Below are positions 37,145 to 47,940 of a DNA stretch of 64,000 bases, one piece after another (the first letter of the stretch is position 1; each line of letters opens with the position of its first letter). The stretch is from Zhengitettix transpicula (Eukaryota; Arthropoda; Insecta; Orthoptera; Tetrigidae). The position numbers and the translations under genes were made by a program. Where the stretch lies: contig CM073596.1 of NCBI GenBank assembly GCA_037074705.1, positions 14,688,501-14,752,500 on the forward strand, written 5' to 3'. The notes beneath the pieces were generated by a model. It saw nothing but the letters and a program-made list of their open reading frames with translations. It did no database searches and was not told the origin of the DNA.

Positions 37145-37154
37145 AAACTTCTAT

Positions 37155-37496
37155 CCACTGCATGGAGTGTTGTTTCAATTCGCGTACGTAATGGGGAATC
37201 CATTTTTAATCCATTGTCACATGCCGACGTCGAAAATCATTCGCACTTTTCGTAACACGCACCGAGCACTGTTGGGAAACTGTCGTCTGGATGTGTTTGA
37301 GTGAGCACGCGTGGAACCCATCTTACGCAATTCATTTTATTGGGAATAATGTAGTAGACGCGATACTTTTGTTATCCCTAGAGTATCAGCAATTTCACGC
37401 AGTTTTTCGATTATCTAAGGTTGCACTATTCGGACGTCCTTCACGTAGATCTTTGACCCTTTCACGGACACGTTTAAACTCGGCCGCCCATTTCTC
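37155..37496 (-). pseudogene. Mariner transposase fragment, second lineage
   Basis: Minus-strand translation shows EKWAAEFKRVRERVKDLREG and GRPNSAT, then after frame changes VRVTKSANDFRRRHVTMD followed by a stop where the conserved ETW should be, then KWIPHY and LKQHSMQW. These match the mellifera-type mariner pattern WAAEFKRGR...REGRPKSAT...F..RFVT.DETWIHHY. At least one stop and two frame changes are present. It is not the family of the two nearby elements. It abuts the right end of the 35.7-37.1 kb inverted repeat. Confidence 0.7.
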
Positions 37497-37574
37497 AACG
37501 GTGAAAATTAAAGTTGAAGTCCCTATAGACTTTTACGATCTTGGAATGACTTTAGGATTGGCTTTGATAGGAGC

Positions 37575-37625
37575 CAAGTGGAAGTCCTGGGTTTGATTCC
37601 CAGTCCGGTCGAGATTTTTCCATTC
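37575..37625 (+). repeat. tRNA-like B-box fragment (possible SINE remnant)
   Basis: Contains GGTTTGATTCC (37590-37600) within ctgggtttgattcccagtcc, a T-arm-like hairpin with a Pol III B box. I find no matching A box or cloverleaf upstream, so it is a decayed SINE or tRNA fragment, not a tRNA gene. Confidence 0.4.
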
Positions 37626-38855
37626 TGATCTCTTTCCGTGGTGAACTTTGTTTGAAAACATTTCTTCTGTCCTTGAATTCATATTTCCAAGAACGACGCC
37701 TCGAATTGTCCTTAACCTCGTTATTCAGAAGTTAGTTCGGATTAAACATTAATGATCTGAAGAAACAATAATCAATACTGCACTAAATTTCAACAGTTTA
37801 CATAACCTGAATTAGAAGTACGTTTGCTCAAACATCACGACTCTTTGCATTATCGGATCGTGTTTGATGAAGCCGGCGGCTGTTTCTGAGTGAAGCGTTC
37901 TCATGCCTCGTTGCCAAACAAGAGGCGTCCAAATGGCGAAGCAAACACGGCGCCGGCAAACAGCTGCTACTCAGCTACCAATCAGGCAGTGTCCTGAACT
38001 CTGGAGAGGGCGCGGCGGTCAAACAATTAGCCCAAGCCTGCACCTTTGGTTCTTCAGGTGAATATCAACGGGGCCGAAATATCGGCTACTGAAAGTGTCG
38101 CTCCATTGAATCACAGTTTGCACTCGAGTTCTGAATAGACTTTAATTAGGACGACGGGGCTGGTGATCTACCATTTTTTCTTTCAGAATTTCCCTGCATA
38201 TTTTTCAGAAGAACCCCCGTTCAATCACTCAGCATTCATTGCTGGGTGAAATAACTAAATAAATGTATCATATAAAATTACAACAATTCACACGTGTACA
38301 GACATAATTGAGATATATTTTAAAGGATCCTTAAATGGCCAGTATTGTTAATAGTATATTACTAATTATTAAATGTTTAAATGTATCGACCGATCTAGTA
38401 AGATTATTATTGTTTTAGGAAATCGAATCCGAAACGGCTGTTAGGTTTCCTCAAATTACTGCTGCTGTATGAAAGTAGATTGTGTTGTATTCCTTTATCA
38501 ATTTTTTATGCGATTTTACTTCATTATTCTAATTAGTTTGTCTCTGTCTCGTTCTTTAATATGCTGAAATCAATATTTACGATCGCTACGAACATTTTCA
38601 TGTTTTATCGTCATGTTCGAATGATATTCCTGTATTCCGGCGTTTTACTGCTTGCTTTCATTATTCTCTCATGACCGTTTTCCACATTTTTCTCACAGTT
38701 TCCTGGAACATTCTGAAAATTATATCAGTCAAGTCGCTTTCAAGTACTCGCTTCTTAGAACGTCTTTCATCCATTGCGGTAACTTCATCCAAGAATATTC
38801 AGCTTCGAGTTAACATATAATATGCTTACAATACTATGAACCAAACAGTAAACTC
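37626..38855. other. No gene recognised
   Basis: A GC-richer block at about 37860-38160 includes ggggccgaaatatcggctac, a short palindromic string of the sort found in repeat-element tails. The rest is AT-rich. Confidence 0.4.
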
Positions 38856-39075
38856 AGACAATTTTTATTAGTCCTCAACATTATTGGCTGTGTCAATAAA
38901 ACTAATTTTATAATATTTAAAAAATATTAACGAACTTTCAGCTTTCATCTGTTTTTTTCTGCATTTTGCAGATGATGGCCTGGGAGCCAAAAGCTCCTGA
39001 ATATTTTATTTAAATGTTATAAAATTGGTTTTATTGGCACAGCCAATAATCTTGAGAACTAATAAAAAGTTGTCT
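38856..39075. mobile_element. Small inverted-repeat element (MITE-like)
   Basis: Arms at about 38856-38920 and 39009-39075 are reverse complements (ttattggctgtgtcaataaa against ttttattggcacagccaata). The 90-bp middle contains cagatgatggcctgggagcc, a weak relative of the hammerhead-like string. No ORF. Confidence 0.7.
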
Positions 39076-39123
39076 AAAATTACTCTTCCAGTTTAATTTC
39101 GACTTTCAAACGTGGTTGAAATA

Positions 39124-40401
39124 CGACTGTGATCAAAAATTAAGGTGAAATTGTCATTTAAAACTCCCGGTTATTAGGAAGGCAGGTAATTTTTTTTCCT
39201 AGGTTGGTAGGACTGTCTATAATATTTGCCAAGCGTCTGTTTGTTAAAAGGTTTAATTATCTTTGAGTTACACGTGTTTTTGTAAACAACCAAAAGTGAA
39301 TTTTTCGATTTTTGCAATGGGCGATTTTGTTGAGCAAAGAACTTGCATCAAATTTTGTTTGGGGAACGAATATTCTTGTGCGGACACATTGAAAATGTTG
39401 CGGAAAGCCTTTGGTGATCAAACTATGGCACAAAAAAAAACGTTTATAAGTGGTACAACGAGTTCAAAGAGGGCCGAGAACGGGTTGAAAACAAACCGCG
39501 CTCTGGACGACCATCAACGTCTACCGACGAGGGCCACGTCCAATAAATCAAACATTTGGTGCTTGGAAATCGTCTATGGACAGTTAGAGATGTCGATGAT
39601 AGTGTTGGAATATCATTTGGCTCAGCCCAAACCATTTTGAAGAATGTTTTGTGTCTCAAACGCGCCAAGTCTCGATTGCTGCCAAAATCGCTCAATTTTT
39701 TGGAAAAAAGGCGTCGCGTTGATGTGAGTGAAACTTTGCTGTCTGACTATCAGGACCACTTCAAATGCATCACTACTGGAGACGAGCCTTGGATTTACGC
39801 ATACGACCCTGAAACCACCGACCAATCCAGCGAATATCGTGCAAAAGGTGAAGCAAGACCGAAAAGACCACGGCAAAGTCGATTGAAAATCAAGGTCATG
39901 TTGACAGTTTTCTTTGATTATCGTGGTGTGGTGCACTATGAATTCCTTCCGCCGGGCCAAACTGTCAACAAAGAATATTATTTGAGCGTTATGCGTCGTT
40001 TGCGTGATGCTATTCGTCTGAATCGGCCGTAATTATGGGCGATCAACTCTTGGTTCCTTCATCACGATAATGCACCATGTCACACTGCATTGGTTCTTCG
40101 CGAATTTTTTGCCAAAAACACGACTCATATCGTTCCGCAACCACCGTATTTGCCTGATTTGGCTCCGTGCGACTTCTGGCTATTCAGCAAACTGAAAAGG
40201 CCAATGCGGGGACGCCGTTTTGACACGATTGAGGAGAAAAACCGAATCGAAGAAGGTATTGAAGGCTATACCGGAAAAAGACTATTCCGACAGTTTCGAG
40301 GACTGGAAAAGCGTTGGTAAAACTGCGTTTGAAATTGATTTGGAATAAATAAAGAATTTATATTTTATAAATAAATTCACCTTACTTTTTGTTCACAGTG
40401 C
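39124..40401 (+). mobile_element. Mariner element, copy 2
   Basis: Terminal repeats CGACTGTGATCAAAAATTAA (left) and the complement of GCACTGTGAACAAAAAGTAA (right), flanked on both sides by TA (39122-39123 and 40402-40403), the expected target duplication. Same family as 32209-33484 but in opposite orientation, with different lesions. Confidence 0.9.
39317..40348 (+). pseudogene. Mariner transposase, disrupted (copy 2)
   Basis: Begins at an ATG in MGDFVEQRTCIKFCLGNEYS. Two extra A in the A-run at about 39432-39440 shift the frame after MAQK. The frame resumes in the block encoding VGISFGSAQTILKN and the first aspartate in TGDEPWIYAYD. A GAA-to-TAA change makes a stop at 40030-40032 after RLNRP. 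The sequence beyond is still readable (HHDNAPCH with the second aspartate, then LAPCDFW with the third). A further frame change near 40235 spoils the C-terminus. It keeps the RPRQSRLKI segment deleted in copy 1. Confidence 0.9.
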
Positions 40402-40403
40402 TA

Positions 40404-41139
40404 AATGAAACGAGTCACTGCTTCGTTAAATTTTCTATGGAAAGACTCGTGTTATTTTAGAGAATTATTATAAAGGAAGATATCTCAACGTGTTGCCGCG
40501 ATTGCTTGTCCAGATTGAAAGAGCTTAAGTGATCTGCCGCGGACGACGTCTTATCCCCCAATATATTACGGTGGCATCTGGCCTGAAGCTCGCATCAATC
40601 ATTTCTCACACAATCTTAAAGCTTTTCACGTCAGATTACAGCATCTACGGAGCCCAATGAAATTATCCGTAAAGCATATGAACTTATTACAGAGCTTATG
40701 ATAAATGCTTGCCAAAGTCACGTGAGAACCAATTACGAATTCTTACAAAATTGGATATAGGAGCAAATGGTCACTGCTCAAACTTCGGGCTTTGTGTTAA
40801 GTATTTATTACGTTAAATAATGACTGTGGATATCTCAAACTTGAAATAGCTTCATCAAAGATCCTTTCCGCTACTAAAATCACTTATTATATTCCCAAAT
40901 AAACTGTTATTTTTTTAAATTAGTTATAAAATAATTTCTCAGGTGGACTAAACAACTATGGAGCTTCATCACCTGCTCGGTTCTCTCGCCAACCCTTATG
41001 ACGAGCGCAATGTGTATCTCGGTGAAATTTATATATTTTTCCTACAATAAACACCAAATTTGTGTATTTATGCAATTATAGAATGACTTCTTTGCATATA
41101 ACATTTCTGTGATTCAAATATAATTTAAAATAAAATTCT
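40404..41139. other. No gene recognised
   Basis: No exon or repeat recognised between mariner copy 2 and a family C copy. Confidence 0.5.
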
Positions 41140-41904
41140 GGACACGGTTTTATTTTGTACTTATTAACAGACTATTTATAAATATTTATATAAACCTGAA
41201 AAATTATTTAATTCTGCATTAATCTTTAGTCAAGAAGTTATTTTTCTTATTACGTAGAGACAATGTTAATTTCATCGACACTCAATCCCCGGTGCTATAA
41301 AATACATAGAATTTTCTTGCATCAATGCCAACTAACATACCTTCGAATATCTTCTTAAATATACTCCTTGAGTAATGCAGGATATAATTGTTCCTCAGTC
41401 TTCAGACATTAAGAAAGGTTAAATTGATGAAATTGTCAGCTACATTCACAATGTAAACAAATGCTCGCCATATTGGAGTCACTAATATGGCACGCAAATT
41501 AAATTACATTTTCCACGAGGATTGTAAAGAATTTCTTATTGTTTTTTATTATCATTCGAAGGAGTATTACTGGATAAAATATACTTTTTATTCAATGAAA
41601 ATATTTCTGCTATTTCATTCCGGAAAAATGATCTATTTCCTTTGTTCGACGCTTAGTAACATCTCTCTCTCGTTTGACGTTATGGTCTCTTTGCGCGCAG
41701 TAATTTAACATCTATGATGACTTTTTTTATTATAATTCTTTCCACCTTTATGTTAGGGGATTTCTAAGCCTCACAGTAGCGTTTCTCGTGTTTTTAAGAA
41801 TATCTGTACTAATTTTTGTTCCAATCTGTCACGCGGTTAAATCTGTATAGAGATTAACGTACATACATACATAAAAACATACATCCTTTTTTATTATATA
41901 GATG
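41140..41904 (+). repeat. Interspersed repeat family C, copy 3
   Basis: Contains attaatctttagtcaagaag, cgccatattggagtcactaa and atggcacgcaaattaa, and ends with CATA repeats and ttattatatagat. The left terminus is eroded. The 73-codon frame at 41487 corresponds to the MARKL frame of other copies. Confidence 0.7.
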
Positions 41905-41936
41905 ACATTAATATATATATTATAATATAGAAAGGA

Positions 41937-42335
41937 ATATAAATGGGGGGTTTGCGGAAGGGAGTCCAAGGCAGACAAGACTTAACTACAGCCCCCTGAC
42001 AATAGTTTAAGGATCCTACCAGGCAAGCGAAAGCCTTAAAAAGTAATGTTTCATTTTGCTTGGGCTCTGAATAATGCCCTATTTTCTTCCGTTAATTGGA
42101 GTTGGGTTTTCTGTGGGTAAGCAGAATTTCCGACTCGAAGTCCCGACAAGTATTGAGAGAAGAAAATTTGGCCGGCTGTTCCAATGGGAACATCGGACAA
42201 CTCCTGACGTATACCTAATATCTACGACCACCGTGCATACACGTCGCAGAACTCATAAAGATGTCGGCTTATAGGAACTTTAATTCTTAACCAGTGACGT
42301 AGTTGCCTCTTCCCTTTAATAGTATAGGAAAGTAT
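41937..42335 (-). repeat. Family A copy, diverged
   Basis: Recognisable blocks: gggggtttgcggaagggag, ttaaggatcctaccaggca, caatgggaacatcggacaac, gttgcctcttccctttaata. Some blocks are missing and spacing is altered. It may be two overlapping fragments. Confidence 0.6.
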
Positions 42336-42340
42336 TTGAA

Positions 42341-43017
42341 AGGGACTGTTCGGACCCACGCTATAGGATACACTACTGTAATCAGGCTTACGAAAATCCA
42401 TTCAAACACGACTAAGACGAATCCTGGAGAGTCTAATACATTCTGAAACCTCGGACTGGCTTTTCTTCAAATCATCCTTAATTTTCCACGAAACGTCTTA
42501 AAGTTTGACTACATTTATTGGACACAGATTTTGTTACATTCATAAAAAAATAAGTCGTGGTTGGAATAGACCAGATTTTCAATTTCAATTATATGTAGAA
42601 AGAAACAATTTTTACTACAGTAAAATAGAGTATCTACAATGCCAAAGTTTTGATTTCGTCAATTAACAGGACTTGTTTCTCAAATTCACTACGTTGTGTT
42701 AAAACATACTGCAGAAAACAATCACAAAATTTCTTCAGTTGTACTGGACATTTCTTTAGACCGTTATGGATCGAGCTATAGGGAAAAAAATACTAATACA
42801 GTCTTGCACAATTGATGGAATCTAAAATATTAAATAACATATATTGGTTAAGCTAAGCATATGACCAGTATTTATTTGTAATGGCTATTATTAGTAAGTA
42901 TTTACATATTAATTTTTCAAGTATTATTTTGTTACATTTACCCTTTTTGTTTAGAGAATTTTAATATCAAAAAATATTCTTAATGTATACTAATAAAAAT
43001 CATTAAGAAGTATTATA
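42341..43017. other. No gene recognised
   Basis: AT-rich, no features. Confidence 0.5.
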
Positions 43018-43288
43018 AATTAAATTTATATATATATATATATAATTTATAATTTGTGAGTATTATAATAAAAATGTCTAATTTATATATATATATATAC
43101 ATAATTTTGACATTTTATTTTAAATTATATAAGTATTATAATATATTATTATAATACTAACAAATTTAATTTATATTAAGTTATTAATTAAATTTGAAAG
43201 TATAATAAAAAATTGTCTTAATATATATATGCCAAAATAATATATACATTTTTATACTAAAAATTATTTATTATAATAAAAATGTCTA

Positions 43289-43335
<47 letters not shown>

Positions 43336-43493
43336 AAAGCAATATATACATTTTTATTATAATTTATATATATATATATATATATATAGACAATCTTTTA
43401 TTATAATACTTTCAAATTTAATTAATAATTTAATATAAATTACATTTGTTAATATTATAATAAAAATGTCTAATTAATATATATATATATAAC
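43018..43493. repeat. Compound (AT)n region
   Basis: Repeated runs of alternating AT (for example 43297-43332 and 43367-43388) separated by related linkers such as attataataaaaatgtcta in both orientations. Short inverted repeats around the runs would allow cruciforms. Confidence 0.85.
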
Positions 43494-44186
43494 TTATTTT
43501 ATATCTTTCCCTTTCTGTGAGTTCTGAAAAATACAGCTTTGAGGTTAAATTTATTTGAGATATAATAATGATTTTCGTCTGTTTCGTTTAAATTATTCAA
43601 GGCAAAAAAGTCAATTAAAAATTATACTTTAATATAACAAGATGCGTCAGTCCTAATGTGGCCCTCTTAAGATTTATAATATTAATGAAAATTATAACTT
43701 TTAATTGTGTGTTTTATCCTTATTAATAATTTAAATTTACGTCACTAAAATTTGTATATTAATATTTTAATTTCTTTATCAATATTTCAACATATGTATT
43801 AAATATATTTTGTCTAAAATAAGGAATAAATAATTGGGTTACCTAACCAAAATCGTTCATTTGAATGAGCAGAGGGGAATTGGCTTTTACCACGTGCTAT
43901 GTTGGGAAATTCAGCTTCTCTTCTTATCTCTCTATTTCCTAAAAGTTTCCTATCTGCGATTCGAAGTCTTTCTGTTATTTACCTACCACTCTTTGTATGT
44001 TTGATGGTTTTCTGTTGATTGGAAAATTACATTTGTCATAAAGCAAGTAAAACTGGACAGCGAATTAAGTTTCACTTGTAATCGACCTTCGACCACATAA
44101 ACTAACTATAAAACATCTAAAAAAGACTTCATTTTGATGATCTCGCAGTTTATTACTGTCAAGCCCTTATTTAAACTTGAAGCCGT
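43494..44186. other. No gene recognised
   Basis: No supportable feature. Confidence 0.5.
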
Positions 44187-44447
44187 TTCCGAAACTCCTC
44201 TCCCGCTATCGGAAGGGCGTGGGACAAGTACCCAATTCCCGACCTACCTGATGCAGGTTTTTCTTGGGTTTTCCTGCATTTCTTTAGGCGAATGTCTGGT
44301 AGGATCCTTAAACCATAGCCCGGGGGCCCTAGTTAACCCGTGGCTACCCTTCCGAATCCTCCCTTTCAAATCCCTTCCTATGCTATTAAAGGGGAGTTGC
44401 CCAATGTGGATCACCCTCATGTAGCCTGTTGCCCTAAAAAAAAAATC
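44187..44447 (+). repeat. Family A retroposon, truncated copy with poly(A)
   Basis: Starts at cgaaactcctctcccgctat and runs through gcgtgggacaagtacccaat, ggtaggatccttaaaccata and catgtagcctgttgccct to an A10 tail. The 96-codon frame beginning at 44134 is mostly this repeat. Confidence 0.85.
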
Positions 44448-45189
44448 TACGTAACCTATTATTTCATATCTGGAATATTCTAATGCATGCATTGATCCGT
44501 GTAATTTAACACACCTAGAAGAATCTTTGTAGAGGTTTTTATATTAAATCAGTGCTACGAATACAAATCCAAAGCATTTGCAAGATATTACACGATAATC
44601 AGTGAACCATAATGAAGCGCGTTCGTTGAGACTTTACCTTTTGTTGAATATATCAGTAGAACTAATTCACAAAGATGTTCTTCAATTTCCCGCTTAAATG
44701 TATCTTCTTTTAACACCTACCATCATCACAAATTAGTGTCAGTAGCATGGAAACCAGCATAGGAAGAATAGTCACAAGAACTGTGGGAAACAAGTGACAT
44801 TTGTCAACCATGACATCGTAATGACTTATGTGGTTAACAACTAATTCTCAAATGTTTGTGTGCAATTTTTCTGCACATCGACATGGAGATCTGCAGTTTT
44901 CACTGCTTAACAGAATTATATTTATTTATGATAAATTGGCTCAGAGACGGAATTCATTTTTAAGCATTAAAATTTACAATTAACTAAAACACACAACGTA
45001 ACTTCCCTCTTCAGGTATATATAAAAAATTAATTAAGAAATATTATGAAAAAGAAGCTGAATCCCAAACAAATAATTTTTTTAAATATCAAATAATCGAT
45101 TAAATATGTTGTAATTTGAATTTGATACGATACCTTCAAGGTCCTAAGATGAACAAGAATTTTTCATTCTCATAACACCATATTTTACG
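44448..45189. other. No gene recognised
   Basis: No supportable feature. Confidence 0.5.
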
Positions 45190-45324
45190 TACACGAGAAG
45201 CTTTCGGCTATTCTAGCCATAGTCATTTTTGGCTTACTATCATACAACGTTTTATTCCAACATAGTTTTCGTACTTTTGTGTCAAAAATGACTATGGCTA
45301 GAATAGCCGAAAGCTTCTCGTGTA
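45190..45324. repeat. Perfect 41-bp inverted repeat (hairpin)
   Basis: Arms 45190-45230 and 45284-45324 match at all 41 positions, with a 53-bp loop. Each arm contains tggctagaatagccgaaagc, a small hairpin followed by GAAA. The right arm joins directly to a family C copy that lacks its left end. The perfect identity implies recent origin or gene conversion. Confidence 0.9.
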
Positions 45325-45727
45325 CCCAAATTAACTTACATTTTCCGCAATGATCGTAAAGCACTTCGTATTTTTTTATTATCATTCCAAGGAGTATTAC
45401 TAGATAAAATATACTTTTTATTCAATGAAAATATTTCTGCTTTATTTAGTTACGGAAAAAGGAACTATTTCCTTTGTCCGTCGCGTAATAACGTCTCTCG
45501 TGTGACGTCACGGTCTCTTGGCGCGCAGCAATTTAACACAAAATGATCACATTTTTTGATTATAATTCTTTTTATGTTAGGGGTTTCTAAGCCTCTCAGT
45601 ACCGTTTCTCGTGTTTGTTTTTAAGAATATCTGTACTAATTTTTTTTTCCAATCTGTACACGCGCTATAAAGCTGTACGGAGATAAACGTAAATACAAAC
45701 ATACATCCTTTTTTTATTATATAGATG
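45325..45727 (+). repeat. Interspersed repeat family C, copy 4 (5'-truncated)
   Basis: Begins at aaattaacttacattttccg and ends ttattatatagatgacagta. The downstream 40 bp (gatgaca.taatat.tattataatatagaaa) also match the flank of copy 3. Confidence 0.75.
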
Positions 45728-46851
45728 ACAGTAATATGTATTATAATATAGAAATTAATAGAAAAAGGGGGTAGCGAAATATGGTGTTACGAGAATAAAC
45801 AATTCTTGTTAATCTGATATAGATAGATTTATTATGACGAGTTATCGTAAACTTCAGTCTCATAAATAGTGTATTTTATATTATTTTCATACGTCTCTCT
45901 TAGTTCACAATTAAAGGCCATGAAGATGGTATGCAGAAATAAGGTTAGTTATGGTAAAATTAGTTTTATCTAACTAAAGGTTAATATTACATTTCTATAG
46001 TGAGATACAATCCAGACTATTAAGTCATGAATACGTACAGAAGAACTAAACAAAGAAGGTAACATACCTAAAATGATCAACGTTATGTTTTTAATATCCC
46101 TAATGTTGTGTGCCGTGTCGAACCGATTAAAGGTATTTGTTTTAAAGATAGATTCATTCGCTAGTGGAAAACCATCTTCATCCATGAGGTAGCTGTTCCG
46201 CGGCATGGTGGTGTTGAATGCTGTTGTTACTCCGGTAACTGTCGACAAAAGTAGTGTTCAAGTAATTCTTACGGCATACTGTTGAACCCGAAAGTGAACA
46301 AATGTTACAGAATGCTGTAGTCCGTCACAACCAAGTTAAAATGTTTTTTGTTTTTACCAGAAAATATAATTAAAACGGAAATTTGAAAAAAAAAACACTT
46401 GATATCATTATAGACGTAAATAATTTTCGCAACGTGATGCGGCACTCCCTCGCTACCAGCCGTAGAATGTCTCGACGGTCCTATTCCTAGAACGGCTTAC
46501 CTGCGGTAGGAGGAAGTAACATTGGGAAAACAACAGCCCTTTCCATACTAAGCTAATTTATCAAATTTATTAAAGATATGTACAATTAAAATTTTGCCCC
46601 AACTCGCCAGTTATGAAAACTCAAGGATTATTGCGGCAAGCTAGGCCCGAGAAACGATTTATAAAAAGTGCTTTACGCAACCATATTGGTTACCAGACTG
46701 AGGTCTCTGCAACACAGCGACGTCCCTCGCAGCTGGTCATCGATGTCTGTCTCGTGGAGTCTCGCTGGTAAATTCTCAAAAAAAAAACCAAGAGCAACCG
46801 CTCACTGCAACTTCTCCAGTCAGAATGCCTGACCAGGCATCCACTTCTCCC
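45728..46851. other. No gene recognised
   Basis: A 92-codon minus-strand frame at 45970-46248 has no recognisable domain. The segment from 46430 has higher GC. Confidence 0.45.
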
Positions 46852-46914
46852 GACCTGTGAGACCAACTGTTTTCCTATTGGTCCATTTAATTTATTATGG
46901 ACCAATCACAGGTC
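46852..46914. promoter_or_regulatory. CCAAT-box palindrome (possible promoter element)
   Basis: GACCTGTG (46852-46859) pairs with CACAGGTC (46907-46914), and ATTGGTCCAT (46877-46886) pairs with ATGGACCAAT (46897-46906). This gives two oppositely oriented CCAAT boxes in a local GC-richer segment. It lies 3.2 kb upstream of the first DUS1L exon found and could belong to its promoter, but no transcript evidence is visible. Confidence 0.3.
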
Positions 46915-47265
46915 TTAAACAAACCGACGTAGAGAATTTCAACAGCGAGACCCTCTGCAGATGCTGTTTGTTGACGGAAAAACCCCCCGATGGAGGTACA
47001 GTTACAATCCCCAGCCTGACTGGCACCAAACGGTACTTTTTGCTGATGTTGGATAAACATGGCTGCTCATGCGTTTAAACAAACTGACTAAAATATCAGT
47101 ATAATTAATGAAAAGACGCCTATCCTAAATAACGCGCTATAGTGAATAATATGATTTTATCGTCTCCTGGACAATACTTGTTTATTCTCAGGAAAATTGC
47201 GGTTGTGGTGCGACAGAAAAATGTTCATCTTAGTAAAAACACCCCCCCAAAAAATATCGAGAGTG

Positions 47266-47432
47266 CAAATCTATATAATAAAAAAGGATGTATATTTGTA
47301 TGTATGTATGTATGTATTTACGTTGTTCTTTATACAAATTTTATCGCGTGGACAGAATGCAACAAAAATTGGTATACGTATTCTGCCAAAATCGAGAACC
47401 GGTACTGTGGGGATGAGAAACCCGTAGCATAA
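47266..47432 (-). repeat. Interspersed repeat family C, copy 5 (partial, reversed)
   Basis: Starts atctatataataaaaaagga then (TATG)n, the reverse complement of the common right end of family C, and continues to agaaccggtactgtggggat, where it breaks into family A. Only the last 165 bp are present. Confidence 0.8.
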
Positions 47433-47545
47433 AGGTGTAACTGTCCCTTCCGCATCCCCCCTTTAAAATCACTTCCCATGCTATTAAAGATGAGTTTGAC
47501 ACCACGTGGATTACCCTCATGTAGCCTGTCACCTTCTCAAGAAAA
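47433..47545 (+). repeat. Family A 3' end fragment
   Basis: cccttccgcatcccccctt, tgctattaaag and tggattaccctcatgtagcc followed by an A-rich end. Confidence 0.8.
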
Positions 47546-47557
47546 AGATAATTATTA

Positions 47558-47940
47558 TAAGAGTGGGAAGAGGCTTACCTATGGGGATACCTTCTTCTCT
47601 CTCGGTTTTTGAATTAACGTTCCTATTATCCATGACATCGCGGTATGTATTGAGAGGTGTACGCTCTGGGGTCGAAAAATATTGGGCAGACAGGAAGAAT
47701 TGTCCGCTGATCGGAACAGTTAGCAAGCTGCCTCAGAACCTGGGCTAGGCATGGAGACGGAAATGCTGTCTCTCTAGAGTTCCAGTCATTGAAGGCCTTG
47801 GAACAATTACAGAAAGCTCGTCTTTTGGAAATCTCTAAGGTTTTCCCTGAATCACATTTAGGGGCCCAGGGGCTACCTTGCTCCTCCCTATTCTGTCGCT
47901 TTTTATGCTATTAAGGGGGTGGTCACCTCGTGGGCGATTA
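47558..47940 (+). repeat. Family A copy, diverged
   Basis: Sense order with many changes: tttttgaattaacgttc, attgagaggtgtacgctctg, gtccgctgatcggaacagtt, aacctgggctaggcatggag, tatgctattaagggg. The tail is eroded. Confidence 0.65.

Noticed and set aside
37575..37625. tRNA gene
   Set aside because: Only a T-arm/B-box-like string is present. No acceptor stem, D-arm or anticodon arm could be placed.
46857..47078. Frame with LCRCCL, considered as a ZAD zinc-finger exon
   Set aside because: The second half of the ZAD cysteine pattern and the downstream zinc fingers are missing, and no splice sites support it.
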